Below, in pieces: positions 17,376 through 25,398 of a DNA stretch of 64,000 bases. Source of the DNA: Oscillospiraceae bacterium (lineage in GTDB: Bacteria > Bacillota > Clostridia > Oscillospirales > Oscillospiraceae). Numbering within the stretch: the stretch's first letter is position 1; every line of letters starts with the position of its first letter. The position numbers and the translations under genes are program-made. The stretch is taken from positions 62,001 through 126,000 of the forward strand of contig JAETOQ010000002.1 of assembly GCA_021771635.1 (NCBI GenBank), given 5' to 3'. The notes beneath the pieces are model-generated. The model was not told the DNA's origin. It made no database searches and was given only the letters and a program-made list of their open reading frames with translations.

Positions 17376-19244
17376 ATGAGCGAACCATTTGTTTTCGACC
17401 CCCGCTGCGAACTGTGCAAAGAGCCTTTTGGCGCGGTCGCATGCGGACAAAACGTCACTTTTCACTGCCGTCCCCTGGCACAGGAGGACTTCTCCCACTG
17501 TTCCGTGATCCTGAACCATGAATTTTCCGGCACCTCTCAGGAGGTGGAGCTGCGGCCCGCCGGAACGGAAAACGGCCGCATCTGCTTTTCCGGCACCATC
17601 TCCGCTCCCGCAGAGCCAGAACTGACCTGGTATCACTTCCGCTTCTGGCGGGACGATGGCACCGGCTGCGAGCTGGACAAGACCGGCTACCGCAGCGACG
17701 GCCTGACCGATCCCTGGCAGCTGACGGTCTACCGGGAGAGCCATACGCCGGCTTGGTTCGGCAGCGGCGTTACTTACCAAATTTTTCCAGATAGATTCTG
17801 CCGCACCTCCATTCCCTCCCCTGACGGCCTGATCGGCGGCCGCTGGGTCCATGAGAACTGGGAGGATACCCCGGAATGGCGACCTGATCCCCACAAAAAT
17901 ATCTGGAACTGCGACTTTTTTGGCGGTTCCCTGGCGGGGATCACCTCCAAGCTGGACGATCTGGCCGCTATGGGTGTCACCACGCTGTATCTCTGTCCCA
18001 TTTTTGAGTCCGCCTCCAACCACCGCTACAACACCGCTGATTATACCAAGATCGATCCCATGCTGGGCACGGAAGAGGATTTTCGGACGCTGTGCACGGC
18101 GGCAGAGAGCCGCGGGATGCGGGTGATCCTGGACGGTGTGTTCAACCACACCGGCTCCCAGAGCCTCTATTTCAACGACGATGGGTTCTATCCCACTTTG
18201 GGCGCGGCGCAGAGCCGGGAAAGTCCCTATTTCGACTGGTTTTCCTTCCACCCCTGGCCCAGTGATTACGACTCCTGGTGGGGGATCAAAACCCTGCCTG
18301 CCGTCCGGGAGGAGAGCCCCAGTTATGTGGATTACATCATTGAAAATCCAAACTCCATTATCCGCCGCTGGCTGCGGGCCGGTGCCTCCGGCTGGCGTCT
18401 GGATGTGGCCGACGAGCTGCCGGACTGGTTCATTGAAAAGATCCGCGCTGCCATGGAGGAGACCGCCCCAGATTCCCTGCTGATCGGCGAGGTCTGGGAG
18501 GATGCCTCCACGAAGATCGCCTATTCCCAGCGGCGCAGATACCTGCTGGGCAGTGAGGTCCACGGTGTGATGAACTATCCCTTCCGCACCGCTGTGCTGG
18601 CCTATTTGCAGGGCGGAGATGCCGATGATTTCCGGGAGTCCATGGAGACTCTGCGGGAAAACTATCCCCCCGCGGCCTTCTATTCCGCCATGAACTTTTT
18701 AGGCACCCATGATACCCCCCGCATTTTGACTGTCCTGGGCGCAGACAGCGTGCCGCAGGACAAAGACCAGCGGGCCTCCTTCCGCCTCTCCCCCGCCCAG
18801 CGGGAAAAGGGGCTGGCACTGGTCCGGCTGGCGGCATTGCTGCTGTTCACCTTCCCCGGCGCGCCCACCATCTATTACGGCGACGAGGCCGGTATGGAGG
18901 GCTGCGAGGACCCCTTTAACCGGGGCGCCTATCCCTGGGGAAAAGAGGATCTGGCTCTCAAGTCTCACTTTACGCTTTTGGGTACGCTTCGCCGCCAGCG
19001 CCCCTCTCTCCAGCGGGGTTCCATTCGCTGGCTGTATACCTCCGGCCCTTTGCTGGCCTTTGCCCGGGAGCTTCCGGACCAGCGGACGGTCACGGTGGTA
19101 AATGCGTCCGCCGAGTCCCACCGGCTGACGCTTCCCTGGGATGGCACAGAGGCCGCCGACCGTCTCTCCGGCTGTCTGTTCCATGCGGCGGACGGCATGT
19201 TGGCCCTGGAACTCGGTCCGCTGCAGGGGCTCCTTTTAACCTGA
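17376..19244 (+). CDS. GH13 family alpha-glycosidase (neopullulanase/cyclomaltodextrinase-like)
   Basis: A 622-residue cytoplasmic glycoside hydrolase. An N-terminal β-sandwich (residues 1–125) precedes the (β/α)8 domain, which starts GVTYQIFPDRF. The conserved regions are present: DGVFNH (region I), GWRLDVADE (region II, nucleophile Asp), LIGEVWED (region III, acid/base Glu) and FLGTHDTPRI (region IV, HD). This set with an N-domain is typical of enzymes acting on maltodextrins, cyclodextrins or pullulan; the exact substrate is not predictable. There is no signal peptide. Its terminator overlaps the first parS site. Confidence 0.92.
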   Translation: MSEPFVFDPRCELCKEPFGAVACGQNVTFHCRPLAQEDFSHCSVILNHEFSGTSQEVELRPAGTENGRICFSGTISAPAEPELTWYHFRFWRDDGTGCELDKTGYRSDGLTDPWQLTVYRESHTPAWFGSGVTYQIFPDRFCRTSIPSPDGLIGGRWVHENWEDTPEWRPDPHKNIWNCDFFGGSLAGITSKLDDLAAMGVTTLYLCPIFESASNHRYNTADYTKIDPMLGTEEDFRTLCTAAESRGMRVILDGVFNHTGSQSLYFNDDGFYPTLGAAQSRESPYFDWFSFHPWPSDYDSWWGIKTLPAVREESPSYVDYIIENPNSIIRRWLRAGASGWRLDVADELPDWFIEKIRAAMEETAPDSLLIGEVWEDASTKIAYSQRRRYLLGSEVHGVMNYPFRTAVLAYLQGGDADDFRESMETLRENYPPAAFYSAMNFLGTHDTPRILTVLGADSVPQDKDQRASFRLSPAQREKGLALVRLAALLLFTFPGAPTIYYGDEAGMEGCEDPFNRGAYPWGKEDLALKSHFTLLGTLRRQRPSLQRGSIRWLYTSGPLLAFARELPDQRTVTVVNASAESHRLTLPWDGTEAADRLSGCLFHAADGMLALELGPLQGLLLT

Positions 19245-19252
19245 CAGACTTT

Positions 19253-19286
19253 CCGGCATGTTTCACGTGAAACATGCCGGTTTTTT
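19253..19286 (+). terminator. Terminator whose stem is a parS site
   Basis: CCGGCATG…CATGCCGG brackets the parS core, forming a long perfect stem followed by TTTTTT. It follows the GH13 stop codon. Confidence 0.8.
19259..19274. promoter_or_regulatory. parS centromere site 1
   Basis: TGTTTCACGTGAAACA, an exact match to the canonical parS palindrome recognised by Spo0J/ParB. Confidence 0.95.
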
Positions 19287-19315
19287 ATCTCCACGGTTTC
19301 TCTCAAGATCCGCCG

Positions 19316-19331
19316 TGTTTCACGTGAAACA
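19316..19331. promoter_or_regulatory. parS centromere site 2
   Basis: A second exact TGTTTCACGTGAAACA, 57 bp from site 1 and just upstream of the soj promoter. Confidence 0.95.
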
Positions 19332-19354
19332 CTTCAATTTTTTCTGATTTGCCC

Positions 19355-19383
19355 TTGCATGCACCTCTATACCTTGATATAAT
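19355..19383 (+). promoter_or_regulatory. Sigma-A promoter of soj–spo0J
   Basis: TTGCAT (19355–19360), 17-bp spacer, consensus TATAAT (19378–19383). parS site 2 ends 23 bp before the −35 box, so ParB bound there could affect this promoter. Confidence 0.8.
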
Positions 19384-19441
19384 AGATGCGCATGCGAAAA
19401 ATCCTTTACATATGCGGGATATCTGGAAAGTAGGTGCCTTC

Positions 19442-20200
19442 GTGGCAAAAACCATTGCAATTGTCAACCAAAAGGGCGGTGTGGGCAAAACCACCACCTG
19501 TGTGAATCTGGCCGCCGCATTGAAAGAGGCCGGGCAGCGGATCCTGCTGTGCGATTTCGACCCCCAAGCCAATTCCACCTCCGGCATGGGCGTGGACAAG
19601 ACCGTCTCCAAGGGCATTTATGAGGTTTTGATTGAGGAGTCCCCCGCTGCTGACGCCATCGTACACACCAAATTCGGCGACGTGCTGCCCTCCAACAAGG
19701 CGCTGGCGGGAGCCGGCATCGAATTGATCGGTATGGACCGCCGGGAATTTCTTTTGAAAGACGCTCTGGACCAGGTCAGCGGCGATTACGACTTTATCTT
19801 TATCGACTGTCCCCCCTCTCTGGAGCTTTTGACGCTCAATGCCCTCTGCGCCGCCGACTCCATTCTGGTGCCGGTCCAGGGAGAGTATTTCGCTCTGGAG
19901 GGCCTCTCCGACCTGATGAACACCGTCCGCATTGTCCGCCGTTCCCTGAATCCCCGGCTGGGACTGGAAGGCGTTCTGCTGACTATGTTCGATGGCCGGA
20001 CAAACCTGGCCCTGCAGGTGGCGGAGGAGGTCAAGCACTATTTCCCCGGCAAAGTATACGCCACCGTCATCCCCAGAAATGTCCGGCTCTCCGAGGCGCC
20101 CAGCCACGGAAAGCCCATCACGGCCTATGACCGTTCCTCCCGCGGTGCCGAAGCCTATACCGCTTTGGCGGCGGAGTTCCTGAAAAAACAGCCTGTCTGA
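19442..20200 (+). CDS. soj: chromosome partitioning ATPase Soj/ParA
   Basis: A 252-residue ParA-family ATPase. It begins VAKTIAIVNQKGGVGKTTT with the deviant Walker A (both lysines), followed by CDFDPQANSTSGMG and FIDCPPSLELLTLNAL. Soj moves ParB–parS complexes and in Bacillus also modulates DnaA. I choose GTG 19442; an in-frame ATG further upstream has no ribosome-binding site. GTG is preceded only by a weak AAAGTAGG. The gene is 23 bp ahead of spo0J and downstream of two parS sites. Confidence 0.93.
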   Translation: MAKTIAIVNQKGGVGKTTTCVNLAAALKEAGQRILLCDFDPQANSTSGMGVDKTVSKGIYEVLIEESPAADAIVHTKFGDVLPSNKALAGAGIELIGMDRREFLLKDALDQVSGDYDFIFIDCPPSLELLTLNALCAADSILVPVQGEYFALEGLSDLMNTVRIVRRSLNPRLGLEGVLLTMFDGRTNLALQVAEEVKHYFPGKVYATVIPRNVRLSEAPSHGKPITAYDRSSRGAEAYTALAAEFLKKQPV

Positions 20201-20223
20201 TCTTTGAAAGGAGCATATCCAAA

Positions 20224-21111
20224 ATGGCATCCAAAAAGCCATCCGGCCTGGGCCGGGGACTCGGCGCCCTGCTGGGTGACGATGTATTGAAGACCGAGAG
20301 CACGGGAAACCTCTATTTGCCCATCTCTCAGGTGGAGAGCTGTTCTTCCCAGCCCCGCAAATCCTTTGATGAAGCGGCTCTGGCGGAATTGGCCGACTCC
20401 ATTCGGGAGCACGGTATCATTCAGCCTCTGACTGTGCGGAAGCTGGCCTCCGGCTACTACCAGATCATCGCCGGTGAGCGCCGCTGGCGCGCCGCCCGCA
20501 TCGCCGGCCTCCAGGAGGTGCCAGCCATCGTCATCGAGGCCGATGACCGCAAGGCCGCCGAACTGGCTATGATCGAGAATCTTCAGCGGGAAGACCTCAA
20601 TCCCATGGAGGAGGCCGCCGGATTTCAGGCCCTCATTGACAACTACCACATGACTCAGGAGGAGGCCGCCCAGCGGGTGGGCAAATCCCGCAGCGCCGTC
20701 GCCAACGCCTTACGGCTCCTTGGTTTGACGCCAGCCGTCCGCAAGCTGGTGGAGGAGGGCAAGCTCTCCGCCGGCCACGCCCGGGCGCTGCTCCCCCTCT
20801 CCCCCTCCCTGCAGGAGAGCGCCGCCAACGCCGTTTTATCCGGCGGTCTCTCCGTCCGGCAGACAGAGGCGTTAGCCAAACGTCTGGCAGCTGAGAAAAA
20901 AGCCAAAAAGCAGCCCGATCCCAATCAGGTCGACTATACAGCCGAGGCTCAAAAGGCGCTTTCCTCCAAGCTGGGCCGCGGTGTCAAGATCGTCTCCGGC
21001 CGGAAAAAGGGCCGCATTGAGCTGGAATACTACGGGTTGGACGACCTGAACGATCTGCTGGAAGCCCTGGCGCTTCTGCAGTCAGCAAAAAAGAAAGGAC
21101 CCTCGCTATGA
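20224..21111 (+). CDS. spo0J: chromosome partitioning protein ParB/Spo0J
   Basis: A 295-residue ParB CTPase clamp. It starts with the ParA-stimulating segment KKPSGLGRGLGALLG, then the CTP-binding domain with GERRWRAAR and ENLQREDLNPMEE, the HTH (QEEAAQRVGKSRSAVANALR) and a C-terminal dimerisation region. It loads at parS and spreads to recruit SMC. Start ATG 20224 follows GAAAGGAG. Its stop overlaps the next gene by ATGA. Confidence 0.95.
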   Translation: MASKKPSGLGRGLGALLGDDVLKTESTGNLYLPISQVESCSSQPRKSFDEAALAELADSIREHGIIQPLTVRKLASGYYQIIAGERRWRAARIAGLQEVPAIVIEADDRKAAELAMIENLQREDLNPMEEAAGFQALIDNYHMTQEEAAQRVGKSRSAVANALRLLGLTPAVRKLVEEGKLSAGHARALLPLSPSLQESAANAVLSGGLSVRQTEALAKRLAAEKKAKKQPDPNQVDYTAEAQKALSSKLGRGVKIVSGRKKGRIELEYYGLDDLNDLLEALALLQSAKKKGPSL

Positions 21112-21671
21112 AACTTGAAAAACGCAGCAACGGCGATGGGGACATTCCTCCCATTCAGGAGGACAAGCCCACGAAAAGCAAACCCGTTGTTGTCTATATC
21201 ATGATCCTCTTTATCGCGGCATTTCTGCTCATGGCCCTCTCCTTCCTGATGCACCAGCGCAGCAACACCGAAGCGCTGGGTGAGCTGCAAAACTCCGTCT
21301 CCGCCATGCAGGAGGTGCAGGCCAGTCAGGAACGGGTGATCGAACTTCAAGAAGAGCTGGCTGATGTCAAAAGCCAACTGGATCAAGCCGCCGCAAAAGC
21401 CGAGGCCGCGGAAGAACGATCCGCAGCTATCCAGGTGGAACGTGACATGTTTGAGCGCCAAAGTGAAGCCCTGCTGGCACTTTACCAGCTTCAGCAGCAC
21501 TACTCCGCACGGGAGCTGGACGCCTGCCAAGAGCTGATCAACCAATTTGAAACAGGGCTTGCGGATTCCCTTCCCAAAGAGGATGGCAGCGGCGCCACGC
21601 CCCCGGCAGAACGCTACCAGGAATTAAAAGAGGCCGTGGAGAACAAGCTGAAAGTCCAAGCAAATGGATGA
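21108..21671 (+). CDS. ParB-coupled membrane-anchored coiled-coil protein, unknown
   Basis: A 187-residue protein translationally coupled to spo0J (ATGA overlap). A charged N-terminus (KLEKRSNGDGD) leads to one membrane helix (VVVYIMILFIAAFLLMALSF) and then a coiled coil (residues about 65–125: ERVIELQEELADVKSQLDQ and following). The C-terminus is acidic and soluble, probably outside the cell. I do not recognise a family. Its tight coupling to the partition genes suggests a role tied to segregation or envelope anchoring, but this is inference from position. Confidence 0.7.
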   Translation: MKLEKRSNGDGDIPPIQEDKPTKSKPVVVYIMILFIAAFLLMALSFLMHQRSNTEALGELQNSVSAMQEVQASQERVIELQEELADVKSQLDQAAAKAEAAEERSAAIQVERDMFERQSEALLALYQLQQHYSARELDACQELINQFETGLADSLPKEDGSGATPPAERYQELKEAVENKLKVQANG

Positions 21672-21672
21672 A

Positions 21673-21688
21673 TGTTTCACGTGAAACA
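21673..21688. promoter_or_regulatory. parS centromere site 3
   Basis: A third exact TGTTTCACGTGAAACA, 2.4 kb from site 1, between the coiled-coil gene and serS. Confidence 0.95.
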
Positions 21689-21726
21689 TTTCGCTATAAA
21701 CACTAACAATAAAGGAGAAATGCATC

Positions 21727-23031
21727 ATGCTTGATATTCGTTTTGTTCGGGAAAATCCCGAGATCGTCAAGGAAAACATCAAAAAGAAGTTCCAGGACGA
21801 AAAGCTCCCCCTGGTGGACGAGGTCATCGAGCTGGACGCCCAGCGCCGTGCCGCCATCGCCGAGGCCGACCAGCTCCGCTCCGCCCGGAACGCCCTGTCC
21901 AAGAAGATCGGCATGCTGATGGGCCAGGCCAAGAAGGACCCCAGCAAGCTGGAAGAGGTGGAGGCGGTGAAGAAGGAAGTCACCGCTGACGCCCAGCGCC
22001 TGGAGGAACTGGAAAAGCTGGAGGCCCATCTGGAAGAGGAGGTCCATAAGCGGATGCTGGTCATCCCCCAGATCATTGACGAGTCTGTGCCTCTGGGCCC
22101 TGATGACTCCTGCAACGTGGAGGTCCAGCGCTTCGGCGAGGCCGTGGTGCCCGACTATCCCATCCCCTACCATGTGGACCTGATGGAGACCTTTGACGGC
22201 ATCGACATGGACGCCGCCGGCCGTGTCTCCGGCAACGGCTTCTACTATCTCTTGGGCGACATTGCCCGTCTCCACGAGGCCGTTCTGGCCTACGGCCGTG
22301 ACTTCATGATCGACAAGGGCTTCACCTACTGCATCCCTCCCTTCATGATCCACGGCAACGTGGTGGAGGGCGTCATGAGCCAGACCGATATGGACGGCAT
22401 GATGTACAAGATCGAGGGCGAGGACCTGTACCTGATCGGCACCTCCGAGCACTCCATGATCGGCCGCTTCATCGACCAGATCCTGCCCAACGAAAAGCTG
22501 CCCCAGACCCTGACCTCCTACTCCCCCTGCTTCCGCAAGGAGAAGGGCGCCCACGGCATCGAGGAGCGGGGCGTGTACCGCATCCACCAGTTTGAAAAGC
22601 AGGAGATGATCGTGGTCTGCAAGCCCGAGGACTCCAAGGCCTGGTACGAAAAGCTGTGGAGCTTCTCCGTGGAGCTGTTCCGGAACCTGGACATCCCTGT
22701 CCGCCAGCTGGAGTGCTGCTCCGGCGACCTGGCCGACCTGAAGGTGAAGTCCTGCGACATCGAGGCCTGGTCTCCCCGCCAGCAGAAGTACTTCGAGGTC
22801 TGCTCCTGCTCCAACCTGGGTGACGCCCAGGCCCGCCGCCTGCGCATCCGCTACAAGGATGAAAACGGCAAGATGCAGCTGTGCCACACCCTGAACAACA
22901 CCTGCGTGGCGCCTCCCCGCATGCTGATCGCCCTGCTGGAGAACAACCTGCAAGCTGACGGCACCGTGAAGGTCCCCGAGGTCCTGTGGCCCTACATGGG
23001 CGGCACCAAGGTGCTCACGCCCAAGCACTAA
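21727..23031 (+). CDS. serS: seryl-tRNA synthetase (divergent, archaeal-like motifs)
   Basis: A 434-residue class II synthetase charging tRNA-Ser. It has the N-terminal tRNA-binding coiled coil (residues about 25–105), then the catalytic core. Motif 2 reads CFRKEKGAHGIEERGVYRIH and motif 3 reads NNTCVAPPRMLIALLE; the serine-binding loop is TSEHS. Typical bacterial enzymes have TAE and NGSGLAVGR-like text at these points, so this looks closer to the archaeal/eukaryal type. Start ATG 21727 follows AAAGGAG. No T-box is visible upstream; instead a parS site precedes it. Confidence 0.93.
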   Translation: MLDIRFVRENPEIVKENIKKKFQDEKLPLVDEVIELDAQRRAAIAEADQLRSARNALSKKIGMLMGQAKKDPSKLEEVEAVKKEVTADAQRLEELEKLEAHLEEEVHKRMLVIPQIIDESVPLGPDDSCNVEVQRFGEAVVPDYPIPYHVDLMETFDGIDMDAAGRVSGNGFYYLLGDIARLHEAVLAYGRDFMIDKGFTYCIPPFMIHGNVVEGVMSQTDMDGMMYKIEGEDLYLIGTSEHSMIGRFIDQILPNEKLPQTLTSYSPCFRKEKGAHGIEERGVYRIHQFEKQEMIVVCKPEDSKAWYEKLWSFSVELFRNLDIPVRQLECCSGDLADLKVKSCDIEAWSPRQQKYFEVCSCSNLGDAQARRLRIRYKDENGKMQLCHTLNNTCVAPPRMLIALLENNLQADGTVKVPEVLWPYMGGTKVLTPKH

Positions 23032-23364
23032 TCTGCTCCGCCCCCGCCGGGATCGTTGCACATTCCGATGCATTTCGGTCAGGTGTAAATGTTAATGTTA
23101 ATGTAAATGTAAGTGTGCCCGTCACAGCGCGCTTCCTGGAGCGCTGTTGCAAAAGGACATTTTTCCTTACAGAGAACGGCTGGGGGCCGGATCACCGGCC
23201 CGTTTCCAGCGGATAGAAGGCCCCGGACCGGACTCCTAGGTCACCGGCGGCCCTTCTGTCCGGTGGTTTTCGGGATGAAACGGCGGAAACCACTGGGCTG
23301 CAATGGATACAGCCATAATATACTTATTGTTGATTTTTAGATTTTTACAACAGGAGGTAATCGA
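23032..23364 (+). other. Intergenic region between serS and mscL
   Basis: About 330 bp without a gene. It holds a hexanucleotide repeat (23085–23114), a CAGCGC/GCGCTG hairpin near 23128, a strong GGGCCGG–ATCA–CCGGCCC hairpin (23184–23201) that probably ends serS transcription, a second GC-rich hairpin CACCGG/CCGGTG further on, and an A/T-rich stretch from about 23320 that likely carries the mscL promoter, though no clear −35/−10 pair could be fixed. Confidence 0.6.
23085..23114. repeat. Hexanucleotide tandem repeat, five units
   Basis: Five consecutive 6-mers of the form GTWAAT (GTAAAT, GTTAAT, GTTAAT, GTAAAT, GTAAGT). It stands out as A/T-rich within GC-rich surroundings. Confidence 0.75.
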
Positions 23365-23820
23365 ATGGCCAGTAAAAAAGGAACATCCGGCTTTATCAGC
23401 GAATTCAAGCAGTTTATCGCCCGAGGCAACGTCATGGACATGGCTGTCGGCGTCATCATCGGCGGTGCTTTCGGCAAGATCTCCACTTCCCTGGTCAATG
23501 ATGTCATCATGCCCGTCATCTCCATGCTCACCGGCGGCATTTCCTTTGATGACTGGAAGATCGTGCTGAAGGCCGCTGTGGCCGGAGCGGACGGCGCCAT
23601 TGACCCCGCCACGGAAGTCGCCATCAGATACGGAACCTTCCTGGCCACCATTCTGGACTTCCTCATCATCGCCTTCGCGGTGTTCTGCCTGATCAGAGCC
23701 ATCAACAATCTGCATCGCAAAAAGGAAGAGGCCCCTGCTGCGCCTCCCGCTCCGCCCGAGCCCTCCGCCGAGGAAAAGCTGCTCACCGAGATCCGTGACC
23801 TGCTGAAGGAGCAGAAGTAA
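23365..23820 (+). CDS. mscL: large-conductance mechanosensitive channel MscL
   Basis: A 151-residue channel that opens under membrane tension to relieve osmotic downshock. N-terminal amphipathic segment [20 protein letters not shown] is followed by TM1 ([20 protein letters not shown]), a periplasmic-equivalent loop, TM2 ([20 protein letters not shown]) and a charged C-terminal helix ([13 protein letters not shown]). AGGAGG precedes ATG 23365. The stop codon overlaps the rsmG start by one base. Confidence 0.95.
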   Translation: MASKKGTSGFISEFKQFIARGNVMDMAVGVIIGGAFGKISTSLVNDVIMPVISMLTGGISFDDWKIVLKAAVAGADGAIDPATEVAIRYGTFLATILDFLIIAFAVFCLIRAINNLHRKKEEAPAAPPAPPEPSAEEKLLTEIRDLLKEQK

Positions 23821-24515
23821 TGGAACAGCTCCTGCGGGACGGTCTTTCCACCCTGGGGCTGCCAGAGGACGGCATCCCCGCTCTGCTCCGGTACGCCGAA
23901 CTGCTGGTGGAGAAAAACAAGGTCATGAATCTGACCGCCATCACAGAGCCGGCGGACATCGCCGCCCTCCATTTTCTGGACAGCGCGGCCCTGCTCGCCC
24001 TGGCGGATCTCCGGGGGAAAACGGTGGTGGATGTGGGCACCGGCGCGGGTTTTCCGGGAATGCCGCTGCGCATTCTGGAGCCGTCCATCCAACTGACTCT
24101 GCTGGATTCCCTCAATAAGCGCATCGGTTTTTTAAAAGAGGTCTGCGATGACCTGGGATTAACGGATGTCAACTGTGTCCATGGCCGGGCGGAAGAATTT
24201 GCCGCCGCCCACCGGGAGTCCTTCGACATCGTCACCTCCCGGGCTGTGGCCACTCTTCCCCTTTTGGCGGAGCTGTGCCTTCCTCTGGTGAAGGAGGGCG
24301 GATACTTTCTTTCCATGAAGGCCGTGGACTCCGACGAGGAGCTGCGTGCCGCCGCCCACGCCATTCGGGTCCTGGGCGGGGCTGTGGAAAAGGCCGTGGA
24401 CTACGCCATTCCGGGCACAGAGATCCGCCACCGCCTGGTCTTTATCAAGAAAGTTCAAAAAAGCCCGGAAAAATATCCCCGTGCATTTGCAAAAATCAAA
24501 AAAAATCCATTATAA
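23820..24515 (+). CDS. rsmG: 16S rRNA (guanine-N7)-methyltransferase RsmG
   Basis: A 231-residue SAM-dependent methyltransferase modifying G527 of 16S rRNA; loss gives low-level streptomycin resistance in other bacteria. Motifs: NLTAITEPADIAALHFLDS (substrate region), VDVGTGAGFPGMPL (SAM site) and VTSRAVATLPLLAEL. It overlaps mscL by 1 bp. rsmG classically follows mnmE–mnmG; those genes are not in this window. Confidence 0.94.
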   Translation: MEQLLRDGLSTLGLPEDGIPALLRYAELLVEKNKVMNLTAITEPADIAALHFLDSAALLALADLRGKTVVDVGTGAGFPGMPLRILEPSIQLTLLDSLNKRIGFLKEVCDDLGLTDVNCVHGRAEEFAAAHRESFDIVTSRAVATLPLLAELCLPLVKEGGYFLSMKAVDSDEELRAAAHAIRVLGGAVEKAVDYAIPGTEIRHRLVFIKKVQKSPEKYPRAFAKIKKNPL

Positions 24516-24571
24516 TATGCACAAAATCATGGCTTCAGCCGCTTTGTGCTATACATTTAGAAAAATTATGT

Positions 24572-24577
24572 TATAAT
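24572..24577 (+). promoter_or_regulatory. Extended −10 promoter of the MinD-like gene
   Basis: TGTTATAAT, i.e. a TGn extension before the consensus TATAAT, in an A/T-rich stretch; no good −35 at 17 bp. Confidence 0.6.
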
Positions 24578-24624
24578 GGATCGCGGAGATTAGTAAATAA
24601 TTTTACAGGGAAGGAGGCCTGTTT

Positions 24625-25377
24625 ATGGAAGTACGCGGACAATGCATTGCCGTCGTTTCCGGCAAAGGCGGAACGGGAAAAACCTCTTTTGCCGCCGGTG
24701 TGGGTTCCGCGCTGGCTTTGAGCGGCAAGCGCGTTCTGTGCCTGGACTGTGACGTGGGCCTCCGCAACCTGGACCTCGCTCTGGGCCTCTCCGACCGGGC
24801 ACTGATGGACTTCTCCGACGTGGCCCAGGGGCGCTGTTCTCTGGGATCCGCCGTGGTGGAGCATCCCAAGCTCCCCGGGCTGTTTCTGCTGACGGCCCCT
24901 GTCCGCAGCCGGGGCCGTCCGGTCAGCGAAGATCAAATGGCGGCCCTGCTGCGTGAGATCCGCCAACGGTATGACTACTGTCTGCTGGATGCGCCCGCAG
25001 GCCTGGGCGGAGGGTTTCTGCTGGCCACCTGCGCCGCGGACCGGGCCGTTGTGGTCACCACAGCGGATGCCTCCTCCCTGCGGGACGCCCAACATACCGT
25101 TATGGAGCTGAACCGTTTTGGCAGCGGTTCCCTGCATCTGGTGGTCAACCGGGTACGAAAAAAAATGCTTCGCAGCATGCACGCAACCATCGACGATGCC
25201 ATCGATAAAGCCGGCCTCCCCCTGATCGGCGTGGTCCCGGAGGATGATGCCCTGCCACTCTGCCTGAACCAGGGCGTCCCGTTACTGCTGGCAGGCGCCC
25301 AGCCCGCCGCCTCCGCCTATCGAAACATCGCCATGCGCATCCAGGGTGGAAAAGTCCCCCTGCTGCGCATCAAATAG
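24625..25377 (+). CDS. MinD-like septum-site ParA-family ATPase
   Basis: A 250-residue ATPase with deviant Walker A SGKGGTGKTS, then LCLDCDVGLRNLDLALGL, which is a MinD hallmark, and switch II text LLDAPAGLGGGF. MinD places the division septum with MinC. The Walker A has Thr where most MinDs have Val, and the C-terminal end (GGKVPLLRIK) is not an obvious amphipathic membrane helix. No minC or minE is adjacent. mgsA follows by 21 bp, which matches clostridial min–mgsA clusters, so MinD is favoured over a FlhG/Mrp relative. Confidence 0.75.
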   Translation: MEVRGQCIAVVSGKGGTGKTSFAAGVGSALALSGKRVLCLDCDVGLRNLDLALGLSDRALMDFSDVAQGRCSLGSAVVEHPKLPGLFLLTAPVRSRGRPVSEDQMAALLREIRQRYDYCLLDAPAGLGGGFLLATCAADRAVVVTTADASSLRDAQHTVMELNRFGSGSLHLVVNRVRKKMLRSMHATIDDAIDKAGLPLIGVVPEDDALPLCLNQGVPLLLAGAQPAASAYRNIAMRIQGGKVPLLRIK

Positions 25378-25398
25378 AAGAGAAAGGAGCCTTTCCCC

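Noticed and set aside
15285-18563. Very long open frames antisense to mrdA, GH13, gyrB and others (for example about 1,000 codons opposite 15285–18563 and 53517–56513).
   Set aside because: They are by-products of GC-rich codon usage; the products are Gly/His/Arg-rich with no domain, and the sense strand encodes well-known proteins.
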